5,538 nucleotides of DNA. It comes from Planctomycetota bacterium. GTDB taxonomy: Bacteria > Planctomycetota > PUPC01 > DSUN01. Positions 1 to 5,538 of the stretch are shown here, piece after piece (position 1 is the first letter of the stretch; each line of letters begins with the position of its first letter). The notes beneath the pieces are model-generated. The model worked only from the letters and a program-made list of their open reading frames with translations. It searched no databases and was not told the DNA's origin. The position numbers and the translations under genes were made by a program. The stretch spans positions 1-5,538 of the forward strand of contig VGYW01000512.1 of assembly GCA_016872875.1 (NCBI GenBank). The letters are read 5' to 3'.

Positions 1-1226
1 GCAAGGACGTTGACGCCGTCCAGATCACCGCGCCCGACCACTGGCACCCGCTGATGATCCTCGAGGCGGTCCGCCAGGGCAAGCACATGTACTGCGAGAA
101 GCCCATCGGCTGGAGCGCCCGCGCCGCACAGGCCCTCCGCAAGGCCGTCAAGGAGAGCAAGTGCGTCTTCCAGTTCGGCACCCAGCAGCGCTCCGGCGGC
201 AACTTCCGCCGCGCGTGCGAACTGGTCCGCAACGGCAAGATCGGCCAGCTCAAGACCATCCTCGTCGGCGTGCCCGGAAGCTGGACGTGTCCCAAGCAGC
301 CCACGGAGCCGGTGCCGAAGGAGCTGGACTACGAGATGTGGCTCGGCCCGGCCCCGATGGCGCCCTACTGCTTCGAGCGCTGCCGGCCCTACACCCAGGG
401 CAAGGGCTGGAGCATCTGGTACTGCATCTCGGACTACTGCATGGGCATGATCGGCAACTGGGGCGTCCACCACCTCGACATCGCCCAGTGGGGCAACAAC
501 ACCGAGCTGAGCGGGCCGGCCGAAGTCGAGGGCACCGGCACGTTCCCCAAGGACATGCTCACCGACTGCGCGACGCACTGGCAGGTGGAGAACCGCTACG
601 CCAATGGCGTGACCCTGGTGCACATGGACGACGCGACCGCCCGCAAGCACCCCCTGGAGCAGGACGGCCACGGCCACGGCGTCATGTTCATCGGCACCGA
701 GGGCTGGGTCCACGTGGACCGCTCGCGCCTCGACGCCAAGGACAAGGCGCTCCTCAAGGCCAGGCCCGGCCCAAACGAAGTCCAGCTCTTCCGCAGCGAC
801 AACCACCACGGCAACTTCGTTGACGCCGTGAAGGGCCGCACCCGGCCGGCCGCCCCGATTGACATCGCCGTCAGCACGGACATCCTCTGCAACCTCCAGG
901 AGATTGCGATACGGCTGAGGCGCAAGCCGCGTTGGGACCCTTCGGGGGAGGCGAGCGACGTGACGGAGTGCACTGCGTCACCGAGGTGTCCCCCCCGAAA
1001 GGTGCTTCGACAAGCTCAGCATGACAGAGGGGGGCGTAGCTCACTTGCACGGGGCCGATCTGGTGGGGGATGCGTGCTGGGGCGAGGCATCCAGTTCCCG
1101 CCGCGGCCCCACGCGCCGGCGCCTCAGGGCCGGCCCTTGATGAAGCGCGGGTCGGCCACGTCGAGCCGGACGGGGGCGTCAACCGCCTTCTCGCCGCCGG
1201 CCTCGATCCTGCACGTGCCGGTGTAG
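1..1226 (+). CDS. Gfo/Idh/MocA family oxidoreductase, 5'-partial, C-terminus replaced by repeat-derived tail
   Basis: Probable NAD(P)-dependent sugar or polyol dehydrogenase of the Gfo/Idh/MocA family; the substrate cannot be told. The first complete codon is at 3, so the start and the glycine-rich nucleotide-binding loop lie before the window. Visible in order: the end of the Rossmann fold (VDAVQITAPDHWH), the family motif CEKP (Glu-Lys-Pro at 96-104), the GTQQRSGGNFRRA segment usual in secreted planctomycete-type members, the active-site region NWGVHHLDIAQWG (first His at 468), and the late HHGNFVDAVKGR and NLQEIAIRLRRKPRWDP motifs. In relatives about 20-25 more residues follow the Trp-Asp-Pro. 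Here they are missing, and from about 942 the frame reads about 94 Arg/Ser/Pro-rich residues encoded by a palindromic repeat and by DNA that looks coding on the other strand. The stop at 1224-1226 is therefore probably accidental. The enzyme core looks intact, so a working protein with an odd tail is possible, as is a decaying gene. Family call is firm; the end is not. Confidence 0.88.
   Translation, partial: KDVDAVQITAPDHWHPLMILEAVRQGKHMYCEKPIGWSARAAQALRKAVKESKCVFQFGTQQRSGGNFRRACELVRNGKIGQLKTILVGVPGSWTCPKQPTEPVPKELDYEMWLGPAPMAPYCFERCRPYTQGKGWSIWYCISDYCMGMIGNWGVHHLDIAQWGNNTELSGPAEVEGTGTFPKDMLTDCATHWQVENRYANGVTLVHMDDATARKHPLEQDGHGHGVMFIGTEGWVHVDRSRLDAKDKALLKARPGPNEVQLFRSDNHHGNFVDAVKGRTRPAAPIDIAVSTDILCNLQEIAIRLRRKPRWDPSGEASDVTECTASPRCPPRKVLRQAQHDRGGRSSLARGRSGGGCVLGRGIQFPPRPHAPAPQGRPLMKRGSATSSRTGASTAFSPPASILHVPV
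939..1027. repeat. Palindromic, probably dispersed repeat at the 3' end of the oxidoreductase gene
   Basis: Three structural parts are visible. An outer inverted pair is CCTTCGGGGG at 939-948 against CCCCCGAAAGG at 992-1002, with one bulged A. Inside it, 960-981 is a 22-bp palindrome (GTGACG, G, AGTGCACT, G, CGTCAC) with a single G/G mismatch pair. It is followed at 1004-1027 by a segment with a GCTT-cgac-AAGC mini-hairpin that reads GCTTCGACAAGCTCAGC and then ATGACAG. From memory, this last motif is a common dispersed intergenic repeat in many genomes; its translations (RQAQHD on +, CHAELVEA on -) recur in spurious hypothetical proteins. That recollection was not checked. The element begins exactly where family similarity of the upstream oxidoreductase ends. 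Confidence 0.6.
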
Positions 1227-1246
1227 CGGGCGGGCGCCGCCTCGTG
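1124..1246 (-). pseudogene. Start-less remnant of a protein C-terminus, in frame behind the TolB-like gene
   Basis: On the - strand, directly after and in frame with the TGA at 1247-1249, 40 further sense codons run to a TGA at 1124-1126. The reading starts HEAAPARYTGTCRIEAGG and ends VRLDVADPRFIKGRP. It has balanced charged and hydrophobic residues and a beta-strand-like alternation resembling the end of a beta-sandwich or carbohydrate-associated domain. The + strand reading of the same bases is Arg/Ser/Pro/Ala-rich and does not look like protein. GC at the wobble position cannot choose the strand, because the third positions of both frames fall on the same bases. There is no start codon or ribosome site, so this is either the tail of another gene left by a deletion or a lost or readthrough extension of the propeller gene. 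The family is not recognised. Confidence 0.4.
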
Positions 1247-2284
1247 TCACTTGGCTGGGGAGGCCCAGACGTCGGCATAGGTCCAGTGGGGCTCGAAGCC
1301 CTTGGGGAGCTTTTCGAGGTAGTAGATGGGGCCTCGTTTGGCGTTGCGGAACTTCGCTTCCGCCAGGGGGAACGGCTCGGGCGCGATGATCGGCGTGTCG
1401 GCCAGGCGGACTATGGCCATCGGCCCCTCAATCGCGCCCTCGTTGGTCGCGCGGCGGGCGAAGACGACGTAGCGGTCATCGGGCGACGTGCAGCCGAAGT
1501 AGATGTGCTGCTTGCGCTCGGCGTAGATGAGGCTGCGGGCCGAGCCGTCGGCCCGCCCCTGCATGAGCAGGGTCCAGCCCTGGTCGTTGTTGTCGCCTGA
1601 GCCGTTCGAGTAGACGATGCGCATCGGGTCGGCCTGGAACCAGTCGGGCGTGCAGCTCAGGCCGCGCGAGACCTGCGTGAACGCCCCCGTCTCCACCCCG
1701 AGCGCCCCGATGTTCCACTGCCCGCCGGCGATGTTCGCCGTGCCGCAGAAGCGGCGGCCGTCCGCCGACCATTGCACCTGGCGGAAGATGTCGTGGCTCG
1801 GGCACTCGCTCAGCAGCTTCCTGGACGCGAGCTCGAAGACGCGGATCTTGCTCTCCTGCCGGTGGAGGCAGACGATGCGGGCGCCATCGGGGCTCCAGGT
1901 TGCCCAGGGGAACTCCTTGTCCTTGCCCTGCTCCTCGGGATTGGAGCCGTCGGCATTGGCGACGACCAGGCTCCCCAGGTGGCCCCAGTCAACGTGGTTG
2001 ACCTTCGTCCCCTTCTTCACGCAGCGGAAGAGGAGCTGTTTGCCGTCGGGCGAGAAGCGGCCGCCGTAGTCGTCGTTCGTCGGGTTGTTCGTGATGTTCC
2101 TCAGGCCCGAGCCGTCGGGCCGGGCGATGAACAGGTCGAAGTCGTCCCTCGCCGTCTTCGCGGAGAAGACGAGCCAGCCGCGCGAGCCCACCTCCTCGGC
2201 CAGGGCCTCCGCGTCGGACGCTTCCGCCCCAACCGCGCGGGTCGCCAGGACCACTGCCACCGCCAGCCCACCGGTCAGCCTCAT
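1247..2284 (-). CDS. Exported TolB-like WD40/PD40 beta-propeller protein
   Basis: A 345-residue protein with a signal peptide and a PD40-type propeller. The first 20 residues, MRLTGGLAVAVVLATRAVGA, form a short positive-hydrophobic leader with a signal peptidase I site after Val-Gly-Ala. Propeller strands follow, with typical motifs: ARPDGSGLRNIT (54-65), FSPDGKQLLF (77-86), WSPDGARIV (130-138), WSADGRRF (172-179) and TSPDDRYVVFAR (266-277). This resembles the C-terminal domain of TolB, but there is no TolB N-terminal domain and no tol-pal neighbour, so it is a periplasmic or surface propeller of unknown partner. I chose the ATG at 2284 because a GAGGAG site lies six bases before it and the leader starts there; the open frame continues 57 codons upstream from a TTG but reads as non-protein. 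No enzymatic residues are recognisable. The C-terminus WTYADVWASPAK looks natural, though coding-like sequence follows the stop in frame. Confidence 0.8.
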   Translation of the reverse strand: MRLTGGLAVAVVLATRAVGAEASDAEALAEEVGSRGWLVFSAKTARDDFDLFIARPDGSGLRNITNNPTNDDYGGRFSPDGKQLLFRCVKKGTKVNHVDWGHLGSLVVANADGSNPEEQGKDKEFPWATWSPDGARIVCLHRQESKIRVFELASRKLLSECPSHDIFRQVQWSADGRRFCGTANIAGGQWNIGALGVETGAFTQVSRGLSCTPDWFQADPMRIVYSNGSGDNNDQGWTLLMQGRADGSARSLIYAERKQHIYFGCTSPDDRYVVFARRATNEGAIEGPMAIVRLADTPIIAPEPFPLAEAKFRNAKRGPIYYLEKLPKGFEPHWTYADVWASPAK

Positions 2285-2290
2285 GCGCAG

Positions 2291-2296
2291 CTCCTC
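2291..2296 (-). promoter_or_regulatory. Shine-Dalgarno site that fixes the start of the propeller gene
   Basis: On the - strand GAGGAG precedes the ATG at 2284 with a six-base spacer (CTGCGC). It is a strong anti-16S match at good spacing and supports 2284 over the longer upstream reading. Confidence 0.75.
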
Positions 2297-2311
2297 TCGC
2301 CAGGATGCCGT

Positions 2312-2340
2312 ACTGTACCCGGTTCCTCTGTCCTGATCAA
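2312..2340 (-). promoter_or_regulatory. Putative sigma-70-type promoter of the propeller gene
   Basis: On the - strand TTGATC (2340-2335) and TACAGT (2317-2312) are separated by exactly 17 bases. Each matches four of six consensus positions. Transcription would start near 2305, giving an untranslated leader of about 20 bases that just contains the Shine-Dalgarno site. The match is moderate, and high-GC bacteria often use divergent promoters, so this is a prediction. Confidence 0.35.
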
Positions 2341-2357
2341 CGTCAAGCTTGACGTTG
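2338..2357. promoter_or_regulatory. Perfect 20-bp palindrome, possible operator overlapping the -35 box
   Basis: CAACGTCAAG and its exact reverse complement CTTGACGTTG meet with no spacer, centred on AAGCTT. The site lies 54-73 bases upstream of the propeller start codon and overlaps the predicted -35 hexamer by three bases. A gapless perfect dyad at this place fits binding by a dimeric repressor. As RNA it would lie upstream of the predicted transcript, so a hairpin function for this gene is less likely. Confidence 0.4.
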
Positions 2358-2444
2358 GGTGCGTGTAATCTCCCACGGTCACGCCTGGACGGGTTGGGCC
2401 TCCCAAACGGGGCCCCGGAAGCGTCCGGATCGCCAAAGCGCCCG

Positions 2445-2483
2445 TAGTGGATCAAGTGTGAAGGGCGCAGGGTTGATCCAGTA
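2445..2483. repeat. Inverted repeat in the A2M-propeller intergenic gap
   Basis: TAGTGGATCAA (2445-2455) and TTGATCCAGTA (2473-2483) are complementary except for one pair, around a 17-base loop. It lies 67-105 bases beyond the A2M stop. It could act as a weak transcript-end hairpin for A2M, but it is AT-rich for this DNA and has no following T-run; it could equally be a second protein-binding site, since TTGATC also forms the putative -35 box. The rest of the 265-base gap (2285-2549) holds a small CCGGA-agcg-TCCGG hairpin at 2415-2428 and no gene that I can support. Confidence 0.3.
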
Positions 2484-2549
2484 TGGCGGGACGGCCGCTA
2501 AGAACGCCTCGACAGGGGAGGGGGAACGAGCTGGTGCTGATGCTCGGGG

Positions 2550-4199
2550 TCAGTCGGTGATTCTGAGCAGGTGCTCCTCGCTGTTGGCACGGAGTTCGGG
2601 GACGTACATGGCGAAGAGGGTGGTGGGCAGGGCGTGGAAGATGCCAGGGATTTCGGCACGCAGCCGATAGCGGAGCAGGTGCTCGCCCTGGCCGAGGGCG
2701 TTGACGAAGAAGACGACCTTCTCGTCGCGGAACTCCGTGTAGCTCCAGAAGCCCTCCTGCCCCTTGCCGCCGCTGCGGAGCTCGGTGGGCTCGCAGCCCG
2801 CAGGCTTCATGTCCTCGAAGCAGAGATAGGTGTAATCGTTGTCGCTCTTGACCTTGAGCTCGACCTGGAGCACGTCGCCGCTCTTCACGGTGTCGCCGTC
2901 CTTGACGGGGACGCGCTCGTAGCGGAGGCGTTTCTCCTTGAGCTTGAAGCCCTTAGAATCCTCGACCTCCACCTCGTAGGGGATTTGGACGAGCTTGAAG
3001 TAGGAGCGGTCAACCTTCAGCTCGTGGCCCGCGGCCGTGATGTGCTCCTCCTTGGTGAAGTAGCGGAGGTAGGTGTTGAAGTAGAGCGCCCCAGGGCCTT
3101 CCTTTGTGACCTTGAGGGTGTGCTTTCCGCCGCCGAGGGTTGCGCCCTCGAGCACGAAGCGGTTGTCGTAGGTGAAGAAGTTGTCCTTGTTGATCCGCAC
3201 CTTCTTCACCGACGCCCCGTTGTCGAAGTCAAGGGTGAGGGTGAAGTCGGGCTTTCCCTCGCCGCTGGCGAGGACGAAGTCGCTCATGGCCGCGATGCAC
3301 TGGGTGGTGTCGCAGGTGGAGCGCCAGTAGTAGCCGTTGCGGCGGTTGTTGAGGAGCCACTTCACCAGGCGCGGCGCCACGTCGCTCTTCGGGTCGAGCT
3401 TCACGATGGCGCGGAGCGCCATCGCGTTCGACTCGATGTCCGAGTTCCACCAGTACCACCAGCCCTGCTCGGGCGTTCGGAACCAGGCGACCTGGGTCTC
3501 GGGGTTGTCCTCCTTGAACTGCATGATGTTCTGGAGCACGAGTTTCGCGCGGTCGGTGTCGGCGAGGTTAGCCTGGGCCATGGCGAGGAGGGCCTTGGCG
3601 TAGAGGCCGAGCTTGTCGCGGTCGGCGAACAGGCGCTCAATGAGGTCGCCGGGGCGCTTGTCCTCCTTCGGCGGCTCGTAGCTGGCCTTGAGCTTCTTGA
3701 GCGAGAGGACGTACGCGACGTAGGAGTGAACGGCGTGCGGATACCACAGTGGGTCGCGCATCTCGCCGATCTCCCAGTTCTGCAACCAGTTCATTCCGCG
3801 GGCGATCATGTTCTCGTCCACCTTCAGGTCGCACTGCTGGGCGGTGCAGAGCGCCCAGAGGACGTAGCTCGTGAGGTAGGCGCTGGAGGCGTCGTCGGTC
3901 CACCAGCCCCAGCCGCCGTCGCCGTGCTGCATGTTGGTGATGCGGGAGAGCGATTGGGCGATCATCTTGTCCAGCTCTTTCTGGTCGAAGATTGGGCTGT
4001 AGACATAGATGTTGAGGCGTTCGCCCTTCTCGATGCGGCGGATTTCGTCCATTCGCCCGCGAATCTTCGCCACGTCGTCGAGCTTGATGCCCATGTTCTG
4101 AAGGGTCTTGAGCGTCATCACGCAGGGGACGAAGCGGCTCATGGTCTGCTCGGTGCAGCCGTAGGGGTAGTAGATGCAGTAGGGAAGCGCGTCCATCAT
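2550..4199 (-). CDS. Alpha-2-macroglobulin family protein, C-terminal part with thioester domain (downstream of in-frame TAG)
   Basis: This is the downstream part of one A2M gene, 549 residues from the first Met; the frame is open to 4223. Bacterial A2Ms are envelope proteins that trap attacking proteases and bind them through an internal Cys-Gln thioester. The thioester motif GCTEQ is intact (Cys at 4155-4157, Gln at 4146-4148) within PYGCTEQTMSRFVP. The alpha/alpha-toroid thioester domain follows, to about residue 310, with MQHGDGGWGWW (90-100), TPEQGWWYWWNSDIESNAM and NGYYWRSTCDTTQ as landmarks. The C-terminal macroglobulin domains follow, ending with the family signature SYTEFRDEKVVFF, LRAEIPGIFHALP and MYVPELRANSEE, then TGA at 2550-2552. 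The Met at 4199 is not a believable start: it lies inside the domain, residues FAPSLVGA before it are also family-like, and no Shine-Dalgarno site precedes it. The segment is probably translated only if the amber codon upstream is bypassed, so the gene may be a pseudogene. Confidence 0.85.
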   Translation of the reverse strand: MMDALPYCIYYPYGCTEQTMSRFVPCVMTLKTLQNMGIKLDDVAKIRGRMDEIRRIEKGERLNIYVYSPIFDQKELDKMIAQSLSRITNMQHGDGGWGWWTDDASSAYLTSYVLWALCTAQQCDLKVDENMIARGMNWLQNWEIGEMRDPLWYPHAVHSYVAYVLSLKKLKASYEPPKEDKRPGDLIERLFADRDKLGLYAKALLAMAQANLADTDRAKLVLQNIMQFKEDNPETQVAWFRTPEQGWWYWWNSDIESNAMALRAIVKLDPKSDVAPRLVKWLLNNRRNGYYWRSTCDTTQCIAAMSDFVLASGEGKPDFTLTLDFDNGASVKKVRINKDNFFTYDNRFVLEGATLGGGKHTLKVTKEGPGALYFNTYLRYFTKEEHITAAGHELKVDRSYFKLVQIPYEVEVEDSKGFKLKEKRLRYERVPVKDGDTVKSGDVLQVELKVKSDNDYTYLCFEDMKPAGCEPTELRSGGKGQEGFWSYTEFRDEKVVFFVNALGQGEHLLRYRLRAEIPGIFHALPTTLFAMYVPELRANSEEHLLRITD

Positions 4200-4223
4200 C
4201 GCGCCGACGAGGCTGGGGGCGAA

Positions 4224-4226
4224 CTA
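4224..4226 (-). other. In-frame amber (TAG) codon splitting the alpha-2-macroglobulin gene
   Basis: The frames on either side are the same, and the protein similarity runs straight through: RPELTRFEV, stop, FAPSLVGAMMDALPY. Relatives carry one ordinary residue here, in a motif of the form RxEVxYSPxLAGAMVDALPYL. Exactly one codon is affected, with no frameshift, so a single base change from CAG, AAG, TGG or TAC would explain it. Confidence 0.85.
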
Positions 4227-5538
4227 GACTTCGAAGCGGGTGAGCTCGGGCCGCCGCTTGTCGGGCACGACCAGCTCGATGGTCGCCGTCTTGTTGAGTT
4301 CATCGGGCCGCATCGAGCCGGTGGTGGCCACCTGCTTGGTGATGCCGTGGACGAGGACGGGGAAGGTCATGGCCATCGCGTCGGACTCCTCGTCGGTGAG
4401 GGCCTTCACGGTGATCTTCGCGGAGCCTTCCTTGAGGACCTTCACCCGCCAGTCCACGCGAGTCTCGCCATTGGCTGCGACCTTGACGTCCACAGTTCGT
4501 AGTGCGGGCTTCAGCCCGTCCTCTTTGGTTTGTAGTGCGGGCTTTAGCCCGTCTCCTTCCGGGATACGGCCTGAAGGCCGCACTACGAACTGGAGGAGCT
4601 CTCCCGGCACCTCCAGGCTCACGCGGGCGGTCTTGTCGGTCTTCAGGTAGTTGTTGATGTTGGCGGAGACGACCACTTCGTCGTATTCCATGAAGAAGCG
4701 TGGGGCCTGGAGGCGGACGAGGAGGTTCTTGGTGGTGACGGCAGCGGTGTCGGCCTGGCCGACCCGTGTTTCGGTGGTCATGCCCCAGGCGTTGATCTTC
4801 CAGGTCGTCAGGTTTTCGGGCATCGAGAAGCTGCCCGTGGCCACGCCATCGGCGTCAGTGGTGAGGGTGGTGAGCCAGCAGGCGGTGTCGGCGAACTTCT
4901 GCCGCACCTCGGCCTCGGCGAACTCCGGCCCGCCGGCCTCGCCGGGCTTGCCGGGGGCCTTCGTCGCGTCCTTGAGGAGCTTGTCGCCATTCGCCCTGTA
5001 GCCCAGGGCGTTCGATTGCTCGAGCTCCTGGGCGGCTGCTTCGCTCCTGGGGAGGTCCGCGGCGGCGAAGCGGTGAGCGCGGCCTTCGTGGAGCGCGCCG
5101 CCGACGCCGGCCATCTCACCCAGCTCCTCGCCGCCGATGGTTCGCCAGTCGCTCACTGTCGGCCCCCAGATGCCCCACCAGGCGGCGGGGTGGGGGTGGA
5201 GGTCCTCGAAGGGGCGATCGATGTAGCCCCAGGCGCTGAACTGGTCGGTGAGGTTGGTCATCATCGTGACGTAGTGGTGGCGCAGGTTGCCGTGGAAGAA
5301 CTTGGCGATGGGCGGGGTCATCTCGCCCTGGATATAGAGCACGCTCTTGTCGAAGGCGCTCAGGCACACCTGGGCCTGGGCCGGCTTGCCGTCAAGCGTG
5401 GTCGCCGTCACCTGAGGCGGTTGCTCTGTGGGCAAGTGACGGAGCGGGTAGGAGTTGCGAGAGGGCCGGAAGGGGCGGTCCCCCAACGGTTGGGCGCGCG
5501 GGGCGGTTTCAGGGGCTTCCAGGAGTTTTTCCTCGCTT
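4224..5538 (-). CDS. Alpha-2-macroglobulin family protein, middle part (bait/MG domains), partial at the right edge, ends at in-frame TAG
   Basis: The frame is open to the window edge (first complete codon 5537-5535), so the signal peptide or lipobox and the first macroglobulin domains lie outside. An apparent start at 5486 is only a TTG inside the gene. Visible (437 residues): the bait-region domain motif LDGKPAQAQVCLSAFDKSVLYIQ (about 48-70); a loose Ala/Gly/Glu/Lys-rich stretch (about 140-205) where protease bait sequences usually lie; the A2M domain signature EVRQKFADTACW, TDADGVATGSFSMPENLTTW and RVGQADTA (about 210-265); and FFMEYDEVVVSANINNYL. It ends ATIELVVPDKRRPELTRFEV at the TAG. 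Residues of about 316-348 (QFVVRPSG to LRT) are encoded by a palindromic repeat and interrupt the strand leading to VDVKVAANGETRVDW. With the downstream part, this forms one gene of at least 994 residues in this window. Confidence 0.85.
   Translation of the reverse strand, partial: SEEKLLEAPETAPRAQPLGDRPFRPSRNSYPLRHLPTEQPPQVTATTLDGKPAQAQVCLSAFDKSVLYIQGEMTPPIAKFFHGNLRHHYVTMMTNLTDQFSAWGYIDRPFEDLHPHPAAWWGIWGPTVSDWRTIGGEELGEMAGVGGALHEGRAHRFAAADLPRSEAAAQELEQSNALGYRANGDKLLKDATKAPGKPGEAGGPEFAEAEVRQKFADTACWLTTLTTDADGVATGSFSMPENLTTWKINAWGMTTETRVGQADTAAVTTKNLLVRLQAPRFFMEYDEVVVSANINNYLKTDKTARVSLEVPGELLQFVVRPSGRIPEGDGLKPALQTKEDGLKPALRTVDVKVAANGETRVDWRVKVLKEGSAKITVKALTDEESDAMAMTFPVLVHGITKQVATTGSMRPDELNKTATIELVVPDKRRPELTRFEV
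4493..4592. repeat. REP/BIME-like composite palindromic element inside the A2M reading frame
   Basis: Three related units are present: GTAGTGCGGGCTTCAGCCCG (4499-4518), GTAGTGCGGGCTTTAGCCCG (4532-4551), and an inverted unit CGGCCTGAAGGCCGCACTAC (4567-4586). Each is a GTAG foot followed by a six-base stem with a two-base loop. The ends, 4493-4519 and 4566-4592, are 27-bp inverted repeats matching at 25 positions. The two direct units are 33 bases apart, so both translate as DGLKPAL. A GTAG foot plus hairpin, in mixed orientations, is the known design of REP sequences mobilised by RAYT (TnpA-REP) transposases. Membership in that class is inferred; no transposase is in the window. Confidence 0.75.

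Noticed and set aside
1115..1134. Intrinsic terminator between the convergent genes (GCCGGC, 8-base loop, GCCGGC)
   Set aside because: The stem is only 6 bp, there is no T-run on either strand, and GCCGGC is a self-palindromic word common in GC-rich DNA.
1247..1249. TGA read as selenocysteine
   Set aside because: No redox motif surrounds it, no SECIS-like hairpin is evident just downstream, and the protein end before it looks natural.
1070..1600. + strand open frame of 176 codons over the gene junction
   Set aside because: It overlaps the end of the propeller gene, has a low-complexity Gly/Ala/Val/Arg composition, and has no ribosome site or motif.
2285..2455. 57-codon N-terminal extension of the propeller gene starting from TTG at 2455
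   Set aside because: It reads as Arg/Pro/Gly-rich non-protein, spans the palindrome and the putative promoter, and would bury the signal peptide and the Shine-Dalgarno site at 2291-2296.
4197..4199. Independent start of a separate thioester protein at 4199
   Set aside because: There is no Shine-Dalgarno site upstream, and conserved family residues lie before the Met, up to the amber codon.
2571..4502. Long + strand open frame (643 codons) opposite the A2M gene
   Set aside because: Its Val/Leu/Ala/Glu/Gly-rich translation is the usual antisense shadow of GC-rich coding DNA, it shows no family motifs, and the - strand has clear A2M signatures throughout.
4499..4586. CRISPR array
   Set aside because: There are only three units, one of them inverted, with unequal short spacers and hairpin-plus-GTAG structure; this fits REP-type repeats and not CRISPR.

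Overview
The window is GC-rich DNA with strongly G/C-biased third codon positions. It carries three gene families that often occur together in large environmental bacteria of the Planctomycetota/Verrucomicrobiota/Lentisphaerota type: a secreted-type Gfo/Idh/MocA oxidoreductase, a TolB-like WD40/PD40 beta-propeller protein and a very large bacterial alpha-2-macroglobulin (A2M). The lineage is inferred from protein style only; no RNA gene or phylogenetic marker is present.

Layout. (1) Positions 1-941 on the + strand hold most of a Gfo/Idh/MocA oxidoreductase whose N-terminus lies before the window. Family similarity stops at an Arg-Trp-Asp-Pro motif. From 939 to 1027 the DNA is a palindromic, repeat-like element, and the frame then runs on to a chance stop at 1224-1226. 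(2) Positions 1124-1246 on the - strand look like a short remnant of a protein C-terminus. It lies directly after, and in frame with, the stop of the next gene. (3) Positions 1247-2284 on the - strand encode a complete exported beta-propeller protein with a clear Shine-Dalgarno site, a plausible promoter, and a perfect 20-bp palindrome touching the -35 box. (4) From 2550 to beyond the right edge, on the - strand, lies one long A2M reading frame. It runs from the macroglobulin/bait region through the thioester domain to the C-terminal domains, but is broken by a single in-frame TAG at 4224-4226, just before the thioester motif.

The most notable signal is invasion of coding DNA by palindromic elements. 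A 100-bp element at 4493-4592, built of three GTAG-plus-hairpin units (two direct, one inverted, like REP/BIME elements), sits inside the A2M frame and is translated without breaking it. Differences between its copies are either compensatory within the stem or confined to the loop. A second, unrelated palindromic element replaces the C-terminus of the oxidoreductase. With the amber codon and the post-stop remnant, this suggests a region under repeat-driven decay or, less likely, with recoded stops. The genes share no obvious pathway: the oxidoreductase converges on the other two, and a 265-bp gap with its own promoter suggests that the propeller gene is transcribed separately from the A2M gene.
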